A stretch of 64,000 nucleotides of DNA from Variovorax sp. (lineage in GTDB: Bacteria > Pseudomonadota > Gammaproteobacteria > Burkholderiales > Burkholderiaceae_C): NCBI GenBank assembly GCA_017744935.1, contig JAGIAI010000025.1:1-64000 (forward strand). Direction: 5' to 3'. The notes beneath the pieces were generated by a model, which was not told the DNA's origin, ran no database searches, and saw only the letters and a list, made by a program, of their open reading frames with translations. Shown here piece after piece: positions 1 to 9,290 of the stretch. Position 1 is the first letter of the stretch. The number at the start of each line of letters is the position of its first letter. Made by a program: the position numbers and the translations under genes.

Positions 1-1311
1 GACGCCGCCCTGGCCGCCGGCAGCGCCGGCCCGCTGGCCGGCGTGCCCATCGCCCACAAGGACATCTTCGTGACCACCGGCTGGCCCAGCACCGCCGGAT
101 CGCGCATGCTGGCCGGCTACCAGTCGCCCTTCAACGCCACCGTGGTGCGCAAGCTCGCCGAGGCGGGCGTCGTGACGCTCGGCAAGCTCAGCTGCGACGA
201 GTTCGCCATGGGTTCGGCCAACGAGAACGTGGCCGTGCCGGCCATCGGCCACGACAAGGCCGTGCCGGTGCGCAACCCCTGGGACACGACGCGCGTGCCC
301 GGCGGCTCCTCCGGCGGCAGCGCCGTGGCCGTGGCCGCGGGCCTGGCGCCCGCCGCCACCGGCACCGACACCGGCGGCTCGATCCGCCAGCCGGCCAGCT
401 TCTGCGGCATCACCGGCATCAAGCCCACCTACGGCCGCGCCAGCCGCTACGGCATGATCGCCTTCGCCTCCAGCCTGGACCAGGCCGGCCCCATGGCCCG
501 CTCGGCAGAGGACTGCGCCCTGCTGCTGTCGGCCATGTGCGGCCCCGACCCCGACCGCGACTCCACCTCGCTGGACCGCCCGGCCGAGGACTTCTCGCAG
601 GGCCTGGCCGGCTCGCTCGACGGCCTGCGCATCGGCGTCCCGAAGGAGTTCCTGGGCGACGGCGTGGCCCCCGGCGTGCGCGCCGCCATCGACGCCGCGC
701 TGGCCGAGTACGAAAAGCTCGGTGCAAAGCGCGTCGAAGTGAGCCTGCCGCGCACCGAGCTGGCGATCCCCGTGTACTACATCATTGCCGCGGCCGAGGC
801 CAGCTCCAACCTCAGCCGCTTCGACGGCGTGAAGTTCGGCCACCGCGCCAGCCAGTACAAGGACCTGGCCGAGATGTACATGAAGACCCGCGCCGAAGGC
901 TTCGGCGACGAGGTCAAGCGCCGCATCATGATCGGCACCTACGTGCTCTCGCACGGCTACTACGACGCCTACTACCTGCAGGCGCAGAAGGTGCGCCGCA
1001 TGATCGCGGACGACTTCCAGGCCGCCTTCCGCGACTGCGACGTGATCGCCGGCCCCGCCGCGCCCACCGTGGCCTGGGCCATCGGCGCGCACAGCGACGA
1101 CCCCGTGGCCGACTACCTGGCCGACGTCTTCACGCTGCCCGGCTCGCTGGCCGGCCTGCCCGGCCTGTCGCTGCCCTGCGGCTTCGACGGCGGCATGCCC
1201 GTGGGCCTGCAGCTGATCGGCAACTACTTCGCCGAAGGCCGGCTGCTGAACGCCGCCCACCGCTTCCAGCAGGCCACCGACTGGCACCAACGCACGCCCA
1301 CCGGCTTCTGA
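1..1311 (+). CDS. gatA: Glu-tRNA(Gln)/Asp-tRNA(Asn) amidotransferase subunit A (5' partial)
   Basis: GatA is the amidase subunit that releases ammonia from glutamine to amidate mischarged Glu-tRNA(Gln) or Asp-tRNA(Asn) in the cytoplasm. The frame is open from base 1, so the N-terminus lies outside the window; the ATG at 43 is internal. The amidase-signature triad is visible: Lys in 'AHKDIF', the cis-Ser in 'GGSSGGS' and the nucleophilic Ser in 'DTGGSIRQP'. The C-terminus is full length. gatB starts one base after the stop, the usual gatA-gatB order, and supports this identity over a catabolic amidase. Confidence 0.96.
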   Translation, partial: DAALAAGSAGPLAGVPIAHKDIFVTTGWPSTAGSRMLAGYQSPFNATVVRKLAEAGVVTLGKLSCDEFAMGSANENVAVPAIGHDKAVPVRNPWDTTRVPGGSSGGSAVAVAAGLAPAATGTDTGGSIRQPASFCGITGIKPTYGRASRYGMIAFASSLDQAGPMARSAEDCALLLSAMCGPDPDRDSTSLDRPAEDFSQGLAGSLDGLRIGVPKEFLGDGVAPGVRAAIDAALAEYEKLGAKRVEVSLPRTELAIPVYYIIAAAEASSNLSRFDGVKFGHRASQYKDLAEMYMKTRAEGFGDEVKRRIMIGTYVLSHGYYDAYYLQAQKVRRMIADDFQAAFRDCDVIAGPAAPTVAWAIGAHSDDPVADYLADVFTLPGSLAGLPGLSLPCGFDGGMPVGLQLIGNYFAEGRLLNAAHRFQQATDWHQRTPTGF

Positions 1312-1312
1312 G

Positions 1313-2806
1313 ATGAGCACCGAGACCAACACCTTCGCCGCCGCCCAGGAGGGCCGCCCCACCGGCCCGCTGGTGCAGGGCTATGAAGTCGTCATCGGCT
1401 TCGAGACGCATGCGCAGCTCTCCACCCAGAGCAAGATCTTCAGCCGCGCGCCCACGGCCTTCGGCGCCGAGCCCAACACGCAGGCCTGCGCGGTGGACCT
1501 GGCGCTGCCCGGCACGCTGCCGGTGATGAACCGCGGCGCCGTCGAGCGCGCCATCCGCCTGGGCCTGGCCCTGGGCAGCACCATCGCGCCGCGCAGCATC
1601 TTCGCGCGCAAGAACTACTTCTACCCCGACCTGCCCAAGGGCTACCAGATCAGCCAGTACGAGATCCCCGTCGTGCAAGGCGGCTCGGTGAGCTTCTTCC
1701 TCGGCGAAGACAAGAAGACAGTGCGCCTGGTGCGCGCGCATCTCGAAGAAGACGCCGGCAAATCGCTGCACGAAGATTTCATCGGTCAGTCGGGCATCGA
1801 CCTGAACCGCGCCGGCACGCCGCTGCTCGAGATCGTGACCGAGCCGGACATGCGCTCCACCGCCGAGGCCGTGGCCTATGCGCGCGAGTTGCACAAGATC
1901 GTGACCTGGATCGGCATCTGCGACGGCAACATGCAGGAAGGCAGCTTTCGCTGCGACGCTAACGTGTCGGTGCGCAAGCCCGGCGAGCCGCTCGGCACCC
2001 GGCGCGAGATCAAGAACCTCAATAGCTTCAAGTTCATGCAGCAGGCGATCGATTTCGAGATCCGCTGGCAGATCGATGAGCTGGAGGAAGGCCGCGCGAT
2101 CCAACAGGCCACGGTGCTGTTCGACCCCGACACCGGCGAAACACGCGCGATGCGCACCAAGGAAGACGCGGCCGACTACCGCTACTTTCCCGATCCGGAC
2201 CTTCCGCCGCTGGCCATTGCCGCCGAGTGGATCGAGCGCGTCCGCGCCGAGATGCCCGAGCTTCCGCGCGCCATGGCCGAGCGTTATGTGCAGCAACACG
2301 GCCTGTCGGAATACGACGCGACGCAGCTCACGCAAAGCCCTGCACTCGCGCGCTACTTCGACGACGCGGTGAGCGCCGGCGCCGCGCCCAAGCTGGCGAG
2401 CAACTGGATCACCGGCGAGATCGCACGCCGCCTGAACCTTCAGGACATCGGCATTGCCGATGCGCCGGTCGGTGCGGTGCAGCTGGCCAAGCTCATCGCG
2501 CGCATCAGCGACGGCACGATCTCGAACAACGCTGCGCGCCAGGTGTTCGACGCACTCTGGACCGGCGAAGGCCAGGACGTCGACAGTGTGATCGAGGCCA
2601 AGGGCCTGAAGCAGATGAACGACACCGGCGCGCTCGAAAAGATCATCGATGGCGTTCTGGCGACGAACCAGAAGAACATCGACGAGTACCGCGCCGGCAA
2701 GGACAAGGCCTTCAACGCGCTGGTCGGTCAGGTCATGAAGGCCAGCCAGGGCAAGGCCAACCCGGCGCAGGTCAATGCGCTGCTGAAAGCCAAACTCGGG
2801 GGCTGA
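1313..2806 (+). CDS. gatB: Glu-tRNA(Gln)/Asp-tRNA(Asn) amidotransferase subunit B
   Basis: GatB is the tRNA-binding kinase/transamidation subunit that activates the mischarged aminoacyl-tRNA and transfers ammonia from GatA. The 497-residue protein begins with a short extension, then the GatB core ('[13 protein letters not shown]', '[15 protein letters not shown]') and ends in the helical YqeY-like tail ('[19 protein letters not shown]'). The ATG sits one base past the gatA stop, implying translational coupling. No damage is visible. Confidence 0.97.
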   Translation: MSTETNTFAAAQEGRPTGPLVQGYEVVIGFETHAQLSTQSKIFSRAPTAFGAEPNTQACAVDLALPGTLPVMNRGAVERAIRLGLALGSTIAPRSIFARKNYFYPDLPKGYQISQYEIPVVQGGSVSFFLGEDKKTVRLVRAHLEEDAGKSLHEDFIGQSGIDLNRAGTPLLEIVTEPDMRSTAEAVAYARELHKIVTWIGICDGNMQEGSFRCDANVSVRKPGEPLGTRREIKNLNSFKFMQQAIDFEIRWQIDELEEGRAIQQATVLFDPDTGETRAMRTKEDAADYRYFPDPDLPPLAIAAEWIERVRAEMPELPRAMAERYVQQHGLSEYDATQLTQSPALARYFDDAVSAGAAPKLASNWITGEIARRLNLQDIGIADAPVGAVQLAKLIARISDGTISNNAARQVFDALWTGEGQDVDSVIEAKGLKQMNDTGALEKIIDGVLATNQKNIDEYRAGKDKAFNALVGQVMKASQGKANPAQVNALLKAKLGG

Positions 2807-2808
2807 AC

Positions 2809-2915
2809 TCGCCCCCAGGCTGCCCGCACTTCGCGTCGCTTCGCCAACCCCCTGCCGGGGGCAATGCCAGCGGCCCGGCGAAGCCGGTTCCGCGGCATTT
2901 CGCGGCGCTGCGTGT
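2809..2915. repeat. Intergenic repeat, copy 1 (intact)
   Basis: This GC-rich intergenic element sits between the convergent gatB and DUF4124 genes. It has a 'CCCCCAG-C' left end, a central 'CCCCCTGCCGGGGGC' hairpin and a right part containing 'GGCCCGGCGAAGCCGGTTCC'. Related copies occur at 8423-8520 and, split by the island, at 29246-29297 plus 41613-41690. The nested palindromes and placement at 3' ends fit a dispersed repeat that may act as a terminator. Confidence 0.75.
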
Positions 2916-2938
2916 CAGTCCGCCGACAAGGCGCCCAG

Positions 2939-3625
2939 TCAGCGCTGCGCCTGGGCGGCCGCGTTGGCGGCCCAGAGCGGCTTCAGGCGGGCCTGCTCTT
3001 CATCGAAGCGCGCGTTGACGCGCTTCTTTTCTTCTTCCTGTTCCGTGATGAAGCGGTTCTGCACATCGACGCTTCGCGTGTTGTCCTCGGCCTTGCGGCG
3101 GATCGAACCGGGCGCCTTGCTCGGGTCGCTCTTGTAGAACTCGAGTTCGTCGTCGATGCGCTTGCGGTCTTCTGCCAGTTCGCTCAGTCGCTTCCTGGCG
3201 GCGGTGATCACCGCGTCGATCTGCACCAGCGCCTCAGCGCGCTCGCGGTCATGCGCGGCGGCGTTCGGGTAACGGACCAGCAATGCGCGCTCGCGACGGC
3301 GCTCCTCGACCTGGCGCGCCGCCTGCAACTGGGCCTGGCGCTCGCGCTCTTCGCGCTCGGCTTGCTCGCGCGCGGTGTAGGTGGGTTCGATCTTGCGGCG
3401 CGTGGTGCCACTAGGATTCAGTTCGCGCTGCTCGCGGTCGTTGCAATCCGCTATAGGACGGTCCGCGGTGATCGTACGGCCCTTTGAATCGATGCAACTG
3501 TAGATACCGGCACTGTTGGGAGTGCTCGACTGGCGAGCCGCACCGGATTGCTGCGCTTGCACTTGGCCGGCCGCAGCCAGCGAAAGCGCCATGAAAGCTA
3601 ACAACGATGCCTGGAATCTCGCCAC
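2939..3625 (-). CDS. DUF4124-type periplasmic protein with coiled coil
   Basis: This 228-residue protein has a Sec signal peptide (cleavage near 'GQVQAQQ'). A DUF4124-like module follows ('YSCIDSKGRTITADRPIADC'), then a long charged, probably coiled-coil region rich in Arg, Glu and Gln to the C-terminus. Proteins of this kind are exported and of unknown function in betaproteobacteria. It starts 24 bases after the pyrE stop on the same strand and is probably co-transcribed with pyrE. The family call rests on the motif; function is not known. Confidence 0.8.
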   Translation of the reverse strand: MARFQASLLAFMALSLAAAGQVQAQQSGAARQSSTPNSAGIYSCIDSKGRTITADRPIADCNDREQRELNPSGTTRRKIEPTYTAREQAEREERERQAQLQAARQVEERRRERALLVRYPNAAAHDRERAEALVQIDAVITAARKRLSELAEDRKRIDDELEFYKSDPSKAPGSIRRKAEDNTRSVDVQNRFITEQEEEKKRVNARFDEEQARLKPLWAANAAAQAQR

Positions 3626-3649
3626 GTCCGTCCCTTCGGGAAGGTTGAA

Positions 3650-4333
3650 TCAACGCGCTCCGTAGCGCGCCCGATACTCCAACACTCCCTGTCGGTGGGC
3701 GCCCAGCTCTCCGTCCGCGCGGCCCGAGAGGTACTGTAGCAAGTCGTCCAGCGTCGCGATGGCCACCACCTGCAGCCCCAGCTGATTCCGTACATATTGC
3801 ACGGCGCTGTGGTCTACATCCACGCCGTTCTCGGTCGCCTTTTCCTGGCGGTCCAGCGCGATCGCGACTGCGTGCGGCGTGGCGCCGGCATTCCGGATGG
3901 CGGCGATGGATTCACGCACCGCGGTGCCGGCCGACATCACGTCGTCGACGATCAATACCCGTCCCTTGAGCGGCGCCCCGACCAGCGTGCCGCCTTCGCC
4001 GTGGTCCTTGGCTTCCTTGCGGTTATAGGCAAACGGCACGTTGCGGCCGCGGCGCGCGAGCTCGGCAGCCACGGTGGCGCCCAGCGGAATGCCCTTGTAG
4101 GCGGGGCCGAAGATCATGTCGAATTCGAGCCCGCTCTCGATCAAGCGGTCTGCATAGAATCCGGCGAGCCGCGCGATCTTGGCGCCGTCGTCAAACAGGC
4201 CCGCGTTGAAAAAATAGGGGCTCATGCGACCGGCCTTGGTCTTGAACTGGCCGAAGCGCAGCACCCCCGACTCCAGGGCGAACTGCACGAACTCCTGTGC
4301 GAGCGCGCCGCCCTCTCCAAACTCTCCAGCCAT
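3650..4333 (-). CDS. pyrE: Orotate phosphoribosyltransferase
   Basis: PyrE converts orotate plus PRPP to orotidine 5'-phosphate in de novo pyrimidine synthesis. The PRPP-binding signature 'VLIVDDVMSAGTA' is present, as is the N-terminal 'RMSPYFFNAG' segment. The chosen ATG at 4333 gives 227 residues, normal for the family; the longer ORF upstream is antisense to xth. The start lies only 13 bases from the divergent xth start, so the promoters must overlap the opposing coding regions. Confidence 0.95.
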   Translation of the reverse strand: MAGEFGEGGALAQEFVQFALESGVLRFGQFKTKAGRMSPYFFNAGLFDDGAKIARLAGFYADRLIESGLEFDMIFGPAYKGIPLGATVAAELARRGRNVPFAYNRKEAKDHGEGGTLVGAPLKGRVLIVDDVMSAGTAVRESIAAIRNAGATPHAVAIALDRQEKATENGVDVDHSAVQYVRNQLGLQVVAIATLDDLLQYLSGRADGELGAHRQGVLEYRARYGAR

Positions 4334-4346
4334 AGGGAATGTCCTC

Positions 4347-5150
4347 GTGTTCAAACTGACCAGCCTCAACCTCAACGGCCTGCGATCGGCTGCCACCAAG
4401 GGCGTTGCCGACTGGGTGGCCGAACTGGCGCCGGATTGTATTTGCATGCAGGAAACCCGCGTCCAGGCCAGCGACATCGAGGGTCGCTTCGAAGAAATGG
4501 CAGGCCTGAAGGGCCATTTCCATTTCGCCGAAAAGAAAGGCTACTCCGGTACCGCGGTCTACACCAGGCACGCGCCTAGCGACATCGTGATCGGCTGGGG
4601 CGATGCGGAATTCGACGCAGAGGGCCGCTATCTCGAAGTGCGCTTCGACACGCCCAAGCGCAAGTTCTCGGTGATCAGCTGCTACTTCCCGAGCGGCTCC
4701 TCCGGTGAGGAACGGCAGGAAGCGAAGTTCCGCTTTCTCAAGGGCTTCTTTCCGCACCTCGTGGCGCTCAAGAAGGATCGTGAGTTCGTCCTGTGCGGCG
4801 ACATCAACATCGCGCACAAGGAAATCGACCTGAAGAACTGGCGCGGCAACCAGAAGAACAGCGGATTCCTTCCGGAAGAGCGCGCCTGGATGACTCGCCT
4901 GCTCGACGTCGGCGCGGAGGGCGCCGGGCTCGTCGACGTCTACCGCATGCTCAAGCCCGAGACCACCGGCGAGGCCTACACCTGGTGGAGCAACCGGGGC
5001 CAGGCCTACGCGAACAACGTGGGGTGGCGTCTGGACTATCACCTGGCGACGCCGGCCATCGCCAAGCTCGCGCGCACCGAATCGATCTTCAAGACGATCA
5101 AGTTCAGCGACCACGCGCCGATCACGGTCGATTACGACTTCAACCTTTGA
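4347..5150 (+). CDS. xth: Exodeoxyribonuclease III
   Basis: This is an ExoIII-type AP endonuclease / 3'-5' exonuclease of base-excision repair. The metal and catalytic residues of the family are visible: Glu in 'CMQETR', Asp-Asn in 'CGDINIAHKEID' and His in 'SDHAPITVD'. The GTG at 4347 is chosen because 'FKLTSLNLNGLRSA' is the family N-terminus and an AGGGA element lies 8 bases upstream. It yields 267 residues, full length. Confidence 0.93.
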   Translation: MFKLTSLNLNGLRSAATKGVADWVAELAPDCICMQETRVQASDIEGRFEEMAGLKGHFHFAEKKGYSGTAVYTRHAPSDIVIGWGDAEFDAEGRYLEVRFDTPKRKFSVISCYFPSGSSGEERQEAKFRFLKGFFPHLVALKKDREFVLCGDINIAHKEIDLKNWRGNQKNSGFLPEERAWMTRLLDVGAEGAGLVDVYRMLKPETTGEAYTWWSNRGQAYANNVGWRLDYHLATPAIAKLARTESIFKTIKFSDHAPITVDYDFNL

Positions 5151-5162
5151 ACGCCGGGCCGC

Positions 5163-6068
5163 TCAGCGCGACAGCGCGGGCAGCGCCGCCGTCAGCGTCG
5201 CGCCGAATGCCTGCATCGCCTCCGACTCCATCGCGCCGCGCTTGGTGATGCGGTAGAAGTCCATTGCGACCTTGGGCCGGACCAGCACATCGGTACGCAC
5301 CCGGTGACGGCGACACGCCGCCAGCGCAAAGGTTGGCATCACGGCATTGCCGAAGCCGGATTCCACCATCGAGATCAGGGTGCCGAAGAAGTTGAAGGTC
5401 GGCCGCTGCGCATCCGCACGGCCGATGGTCGCGAGGTGGCCGTCGATGACTTTCTGGATCGGATTGCTCGGCGGCAGGCCCAGCAGTTCTTCGGAGCGCA
5501 ATACCGACCACGGGACGGCGCCAGGGGTCGACACGTCTTGGTCCGGCCCAGCCGGCGCCACGCGCATCAGGTGGAACCGGCCGACCGGCGATCGCTCCAG
5601 TCCGGGCGCGGCCTTGAAGAAGAAGCCGAGGCCCATGTCCGCCTCGCCATTGACCACCATGTCCTGCACATCCCGCAGATCGGCATCGAAGAGCCTCAGG
5701 CTCACCGCGGGATGGCTCTGCCGGAATTGGTGAAAGACCTGCGGCAGCAGATGAGACGACACCAGCGGCGTCGCGGCGATGCGCAGTGTCTGCCTTGCGG
5801 CATCGCCTTCCGCGCCCAGATGCGCGGTCACGTCGTCAAGGTCGGTCACCACGCGCTCCACCACCGGCAGCAGCCGCCGGCCGGAGGCAGTGAGATTGAC
5901 GACGCGCGTCGTACGGTCGAAGAGCCGGCAGCCGAGTTGCCGCTCCATCTCGCGGACCAGCGTGCTCAGGCCCGCCTGCGTCATGTGCGCCTGCTCAGCC
6001 GCTCGCGTGAAGTTGCCGATGCGTGCAACGTGGAGAAAGGCGCGCATCTGGCGGGTCGACAAATTCAT
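5163..6068 (-). CDS. LysR-family transcriptional regulator
   Basis: This LysR-type regulator has an N-terminal winged helix ('RQMRAFLHVARIGNFTRAAE') and a C-terminal periplasmic-binding-like effector domain. Starting at 'MNLSTRQ' (6068) matches family N-termini and gives 301 residues; an upstream ATG at 6089 would add seven. It is divergent from the flavin monooxygenase/Bug pair, the classic LysR arrangement, so it probably regulates that pair. The inducer is unknown. Confidence 0.88.
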   Translation of the reverse strand: MNLSTRQMRAFLHVARIGNFTRAAEQAHMTQAGLSTLVREMERQLGCRLFDRTTRVVNLTASGRRLLPVVERVVTDLDDVTAHLGAEGDAARQTLRIAATPLVSSHLLPQVFHQFRQSHPAVSLRLFDADLRDVQDMVVNGEADMGLGFFFKAAPGLERSPVGRFHLMRVAPAGPDQDVSTPGAVPWSVLRSEELLGLPPSNPIQKVIDGHLATIGRADAQRPTFNFFGTLISMVESGFGNAVMPTFALAACRRHRVRTDVLVRPKVAMDFYRITKRGAMESEAMQAFGATLTAALPALSR

Positions 6069-6093
6069 ATCAATTAATGATAAATCCATACGA

Positions 6094-6112
6094 CATCTAA
6101 ATTTCTCAGATG
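6094..6112. promoter_or_regulatory. Candidate LysR operator dyad
   Basis: CATCT and AGATG form an inverted repeat around a 9-base AT-rich spacer in the short AT-rich divergent region. The size and position suit LysR binding, but the arms are only five bases. Confidence 0.4.
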
Positions 6113-6172
6113 ATCTTCGAACCGGTCTAATCCACTGTTTGTTGACCGAAGACAGAGACAAGGCAGATCGAC

Positions 6173-7432
6173 ATGAGCAAAGAAACCGAAGTCATCGTGC
6201 TGGGCGCCGGCATCGGTGGGCTCACGCTGGCGCTGAGCCTGCATCAAGCCAGCATTCCGTGCCGCGTCTACGAGGCGGTGCCCGAACTCAAGCCGCTGGG
6301 CGTCGGGGTCAACCTGCTGCCGCATGCGGTGCGCGAACTGAGCGAACTCGGTCTGAAGGCGGTGCTCGATGCTGTCGCGGTCCGCACCAAGGAAGCGGTT
6401 TTCTTCAATTCGCACGGCCAGCTCGTTTTCCGCGAAGCGGCCGGCACCACCGCTGGCTATGACTGGCCGCAGTACTCCATCCATCGCGGCGACCTGCACT
6501 CCGTGCTGCTGGCCGCGACCCGGCAGCGCCTCGGCGCCGATGCCGTGGTGTGCGGACATCGCTGCGCCGGGGTGGACCAGGACGACACAGGCGTCACCGC
6601 ACGGTTTACAGCACCCGACGGCTCATCGCTGCCGAGCGTGCACGCGACCATCGCGGTGGCTTGCGACGGTATCCATTCGGTCCTGCGCAAGCAGCTCTAT
6701 CCCAACGAAGGCGCGCCGCGCTACTCGGGCGTCAACATGTGGCGCGGCACCGCGAAGCACAAGCCCTTCCTCTCCGGCGCAAGCATGGTGCGCGCAGGCT
6801 GGCTCGACGAGGGCAAGATGGTGATCTACCCAATCCGCGACAACGTGGACGGTGAGGGCAACCAGCTCATCAACTGGGTTGCGGAGATCCACGCACCAAA
6901 GCCCGCGTTGCAGGACTGGAGCCGTCCCGGTCGCCTCGAGGACTTCCTCCCCGCCTTCGAGAACTGGCACTTCGACTGGCTCGACGTGCCCGCGCTGATT
7001 CGTTCGTCGGATTCGATCCTCGAATACCCGATGGTCGACCAGGACCCCCTGCCCAAGTGGACGCACGGCCGCGTGACGCTGCTCGGCGACGCGGCGCACC
7101 CGATGGTGCCGCGCGGGTCGAATGGCGCGGGGCAGGCGATCATCGATGCGCGCTATCTCGCGGGCGCACTGCGCCGGCTCGGCGTCGGCAATGCCGCACT
7201 GGAGGAATACGACAGCGTGCGGGTGAAGGCGACCACCAACGTGGTGCTGACCAACCGGACCAATCCGCCCGACGCGATCCTGCGCGAAGTGTTCGAACGC
7301 TCCGGCGGACGGCGATTCGATCGGCTCGACGACTTCGTCACACAGGCAGAGCTGCAGGCGATCTCGGACAACTACAAGCGCGTGGCGGGTTACGACCCGG
7401 CCGCCCTGAAGGCACGGCCTTCCTATCTGTAA
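6173..7432 (+). CDS. FAD-dependent aromatic/heterocycle monooxygenase
   Basis: This 419-residue flavoprotein hydroxylase belongs to the salicylate hydroxylase / UbiH-like group. The Rossmann motif 'VLGAGIGGLTLALSL' is at about residue 9, and the second FAD motif 'VTLLGDAAHPM' is near residue 300. Such enzymes hydroxylate aromatic or N-heterocyclic rings with NAD(P)H and oxygen; FAD-dependent urate hydroxylases fall in the same superfamily. It starts the pair with the Bug receptor (25-base gap) and faces a LysR gene. The substrate cannot be read from sequence; a link to the downstream ureide operon is speculation. Confidence 0.85.
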   Translation: MSKETEVIVLGAGIGGLTLALSLHQASIPCRVYEAVPELKPLGVGVNLLPHAVRELSELGLKAVLDAVAVRTKEAVFFNSHGQLVFREAAGTTAGYDWPQYSIHRGDLHSVLLAATRQRLGADAVVCGHRCAGVDQDDTGVTARFTAPDGSSLPSVHATIAVACDGIHSVLRKQLYPNEGAPRYSGVNMWRGTAKHKPFLSGASMVRAGWLDEGKMVIYPIRDNVDGEGNQLINWVAEIHAPKPALQDWSRPGRLEDFLPAFENWHFDWLDVPALIRSSDSILEYPMVDQDPLPKWTHGRVTLLGDAAHPMVPRGSNGAGQAIIDARYLAGALRRLGVGNAALEEYDSVRVKATTNVVLTNRTNPPDAILREVFERSGGRRFDRLDDFVTQAELQAISDNYKRVAGYDPAALKARPSYL

Positions 7433-7457
7433 AACGACAAACGACGACGGAGACACG

Positions 7458-8420
7458 ATGCGCAAACTCACGAAATTCCTCGGCGCCATGCTGCTGGGCG
7501 CCAGCGCCATGGCCGCTCACGCATGGCCCGACCAGCCCATCACGCTGGTCGTCCCCTACACGCCCGGCACCGGCATCGACCTGATCGCGCGGCAGTTGTC
7601 GGTACGGCTGCCCGCCGTGCTCGGCCAGCCGGTGATCGTCGAGAACGTCCCGGGCGCGAGCGGCAACATCGGCAGCGAGAAAGTCGCGCGCGCCAAGCCC
7701 GACGGCTACACGCTGATGGTGCAGGTCAACACGCTGGTGATGAACAAGAGCCTCTACAAGACGCTCGCCTACGATCCGGTGGCTGACTTCACGCCGGTGT
7801 CGCTCACCTCGTGGGGCACACTGCTGCTGGTGACCAACCCGAACGTGCAGAAGTTGACCACCGTGCAGCAGATGGTGGCCGCAGCCAAGGCGGCACCGGG
7901 CAAGCTGACCTACGCAACTCCCGGCGTCGGCACGCCGCACCACCTCGCCATGTCGCTGCTGATGCAGAACACCGGCACCGAGATGCTGCATGTGCCGTAC
8001 AAGGGCACGGCCGGCGCGGTGACCGATCTGCTCGGCGGGCGCATCGACTACATGTTCCTGCCGGTGCACGTGGCACTTCAGCAGATTCAGGCCGGCAAGC
8101 TCAAGGCCATCGCCACCGGCAGCGACAAGCGTCTGCCGCAACTGCCGAACGTGCCGACGCTGGCGGAAGCCGGCATCAAGGGCGGCAACGTCGACATGTG
8201 GTATGGCGTGCTCGCGCCCAAGGGCGCCCCGCCTGCCGTCGTCGCGCGGCTTAACAAGGAGATCGGCGCCATCCTCAGGCAGCCTGAAGTCGCGACGGCC
8301 TTCGAAGCGCAGGGCATGGTGCCCGCCGCATCGACGCCAGAGGAATTCGGCGCGCTGATCGCAAGGGATGAAAAGCGCTGGGCCGACGTCGTGCAGCGCG
8401 GCGGCATCACCGCTGAATAG
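7458..8420 (+). CDS. Bug-family (TctC-like) solute-binding protein
   Basis: This is a 320-residue periplasmic solute-binding receptor of the tripartite tricarboxylate transporter type. It has a signal peptide ending near 'MAAHAWPDQ', the typical 'PITLVVPYTPGTGIDLIAR' N-terminal strand and 'YKGTAGAVTDLLGG' in the binding region. Bug receptors usually bind carboxylates or amides and are often orphaned from the TctAB membrane proteins, as here. It is probably co-transcribed with the monooxygenase and may deliver its substrate. Confidence 0.92.
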   Translation: MRKLTKFLGAMLLGASAMAAHAWPDQPITLVVPYTPGTGIDLIARQLSVRLPAVLGQPVIVENVPGASGNIGSEKVARAKPDGYTLMVQVNTLVMNKSLYKTLAYDPVADFTPVSLTSWGTLLLVTNPNVQKLTTVQQMVAAAKAAPGKLTYATPGVGTPHHLAMSLLMQNTGTEMLHVPYKGTAGAVTDLLGGRIDYMFLPVHVALQQIQAGKLKAIATGSDKRLPQLPNVPTLAEAGIKGGNVDMWYGVLAPKGAPPAVVARLNKEIGAILRQPEVATAFEAQGMVPAASTPEEFGALIARDEKRWADVVQRGGITAE

Positions 8421-8422
8421 GG

Positions 8423-8520
8423 GCTCTCCCCCAGCCTCGCCCACTTCGTGTGGCTCGGGCACGCCCTCTCCGGGGGCAATCCCGGCGGCCCGGCGGAGCC
8501 GGTTCCGCGGGATTCCTGGG
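8423..8520. repeat. Intergenic repeat, copy 2 (intact)
   Basis: Second intact copy of the repeat at 2809-2915, again between convergent genes (Bug and gntR). The left part 'CCCAGCCTCGCCCACTTCGT' is identical to the half copy at 29246, followed by 'TCCGGGGGCAAT' and 'GCCCGGCGGAGCCGGTTCC'. Confidence 0.75.
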
Positions 8521-8533
8521 TTCGCGATATTGC

Positions 8534-9280
8534 TCAGCGACTGGGGCGCCTGGCGCGGCCTGTGTGGCGCGCCATGTGCACTTGGTGCAGCGTGATCTTG
8601 CGGACCTCGGCCTGGCTGGTCTCGATGTGCGCGCGCAGCAGCATCGCGGCCTGATCGCCGCGATTGGCGCGGATCGCCTTCAGGATCTTCGCGTGCTCGT
8701 CGTAGGTCGCGTCGATGCGCGGCTGCTTGGTGAAGTCGAGCCGGCGAATGATGCGGATCCGATCGGTCACGTCGCGATGCACGCGCGCCATCTCGGCGTT
8801 GCCGGCGGCTTCAACCAGCGAGCAGTGGAAGGCCTCGTCCCACTGCGCGACCTGCACCGTGTCCGCGCTGCGCTGCGCGACCGGCACCAGCCAGATGTTG
8901 GCGAGACTGTCGAGCAGGCTGCGGTCCACGCGATGGTCGCTTTCGCAGAGCCGATGCACCGCGGTGGTCTCCAGCACCATGCGCAGGTCATAGAGTTGTT
9001 CGAACTGGTCGAAGTCGAAAGGCAGCACCCGCCAGCCGCTACGGAAGAGCACCTCGACGAAGCCCTCCTGCTGGAGCCTGAAAAGCGCCTGCCGCACCGG
9101 CGTGCGTGAAACGCCGAGTCGCTCGCTGATCTCGTTCTCCGTAAACCGGTCGCCCGGCACCAGGCTGAACTCAGCCACGTCGCGCTTCAGTTGCGCATAG
9201 ACCTGGTCGGCACGCGTGCGAAAGGCCGCGTCCTGCGACGCAGCGGCAGTGGGGTCGGAAGGAGATCGAACGTTCGACAC
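8534..9280 (-). CDS. GntR/FCD-family transcriptional regulator
   Basis: This 248-residue regulator has an N-terminal GntR winged helix ('ENEISERLGVSRTPVRQAL') and a helical FCD effector domain with the expected metal-binding acidic/His residues ('HCSLVEAAGN', 'EHAKILKAI'). It is the last gene of the minus-strand ureide operon, 10 bases after the cysteine hydrolase. It is the best candidate to bind the two CTTG-type operators at 15503 and 22001. FCD regulators are commonly repressors released by a pathway metabolite; the effector is not known. Confidence 0.9.
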   Translation of the reverse strand: MSNVRSPSDPTAAASQDAAFRTRADQVYAQLKRDVAEFSLVPGDRFTENEISERLGVSRTPVRQALFRLQQEGFVEVLFRSGWRVLPFDFDQFEQLYDLRMVLETTAVHRLCESDHRVDRSLLDSLANIWLVPVAQRSADTVQVAQWDEAFHCSLVEAAGNAEMARVHRDVTDRIRIIRRLDFTKQPRIDATYDEHAKILKAIRANRGDQAAMLLRAHIETSQAEVRKITLHQVHMARHTGRARRPSR

Positions 9281-9290
9281 GAATGGGATG

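Noticed and set aside
419-1316. Long ORFs overlapping gatA in other frames (e.g. 419-727 minus, 537-1316 plus)
   Set aside because: Arg/Pro/Ala-rich shadow frames of a GC-rich gene with no motif or start site.
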